Position numbers and translations under genes: made by a program
The notes under the pieces: generated by a model
Told to the model about the DNA's origin: nothing
Database searches by the model: none
What the model saw: only the letters and a program-made list of their open reading frames with translations
Shown: positions 63,853 through 64,000 of the stretch, piece by piece
How positions within the stretch are numbered: the stretch's first letter is position 1
Layout of the letters: each line of letters opens with the position of its first letter
Assembly (NCBI GenBank): GCA_037481875.1
Contig: JBBFKY010000011.1
Coordinates: 56,990 to 120,989 of the forward strand
Source: Desulfosoma sp.
GTDB lineage: Bacteria > Desulfobacterota > Syntrophobacteria > Syntrophobacterales > DSM-9756
Direction of reading: 5' to 3'
Length of the DNA: 64,000 nucleotides

Positions 63853-64000
63853 CTAGTCGCCTCGAGGTTGCGGAAGCCATGGGTATTCGTAATGGGAAAG
63901 TACCCCGCAACGAGCAGCATCTCTGGTTTGCACGGCAAAATTCACGGCATGGGCGAGAGGTTTCTGGATTTGCAGAAGGCGTTCCATCCTGGCAAGCTCG
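63853..64000 (-). CDS. 3' end of an unidentified gene
   Basis: An open frame enters from the right edge and stops at TAG (63855-63853). Its 48 codons read ELARMERLLQIQKPLAHAVN, later SHYEYPWLPQPRGD, with protein-like composition. I do not recognise the family. It lies upstream of, and on the same strand as, the antiporter leader. Confidence 0.4.
   Translation of the reverse strand, partial: ELARMERLLQIQKPLAHAVNFAVQTRDAARCGVLSHYEYPWLPQPRGD

Overview
The window reads as chromosomal DNA of a Gram-negative anaerobe of the Desulfobacterota, most like the Syntrophobacterales group of sulfate reducers and syntrophs. This is inferred from gene content and order: a pyrG-kdsA-kdsC-lptCAB-rpoN-hpf-ptsN-rapZ block, a 2-hydroxyacyl-CoA dehydratase with its activator, a RACo-type corrinoid-protein activator, a benzoate-CoA-ligase-like enzyme and full LPS and outer-membrane efflux machinery. 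No rRNA, CRISPR array, plasmid or phage genes are visible.

Layout. 1-5.2 kb (minus strand): rpsR (5' part), rpsF, an FtsB-like gene, a RACo-like activator without its ferredoxin domain, a YkgJ-type cysteine-cluster protein, a DUF72 protein, a small Cys-rich protein and khpA. 5.2-6 kb: repeat-rich spacer. 6-14.4 kb: a phosphate regulon, phoB-phoR-phoU diverging from pstC-pstA-pstS-pstB, with two separate 11-bp-periodic Pho-box arrays between them. 14.3-19 kb: livK-livH-livM-livG-livF branched-chain amino acid ABC operon, tightly overlapped. 19-22.8 kb: metallo-beta-lactamase-fold protein, acyl-CoA ligase, AcuB-like CBS/ACT protein. 22.9-34.6 kb (plus): CTP synthase, KDO synthesis, LPS transport, sigma-54 and nitrogen-PTS regulators. 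This block is interrupted by an opposite-strand FAD reductase and a repeat element. 34.6-43.8 kb: a 1423-residue PEP-synthase/PPDK-like protein, two GAPDH genes, pgk, tpiA and secG, followed by tRNA-Leu(GAG). 44.3-47.5 kb: a 2-hydroxyacyl-CoA dehydratase-type gene and a natural fusion of a dehydratase subunit with its activator.

47.5-54.5 kb is the accessory part. It holds an alkaline phosphatase, small Cys-rich ORFs, an IS1380-type element with a frameshifted transposase, a GC-rich secreted orphan protein, and an inverted, truncated second copy of the same IS. 54.5-61.3 kb: an RluA-type pseudouridine synthase and a three-gene TolC/MFP/RND efflux system. 61.3-64 kb: gene remnants, then a cation:proton antiporter preceded on its own strand by what I read as a fluoride (crcB-type) riboswitch fused to an intrinsic terminator.

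How they work together: phoBR/phoU with pst is a self-contained phosphate-sensing and uptake module. The kds/lpt genes build and export LPS and are embedded with RpoN and regulatory PTS genes. The PEP-handling protein and glycolytic genes form one contiguous block directly downstream of the PTS genes. Three intergenic regions share a dispersed inverted-repeat family that appears to have spread through this chromosome. The best candidates for something new are the giant PEP-handling fusion next to an incomplete regulatory PTS, the dehydratase-activase fusion, the fluoride-controlled antiporter and the IS-bracketed secreted orphan.
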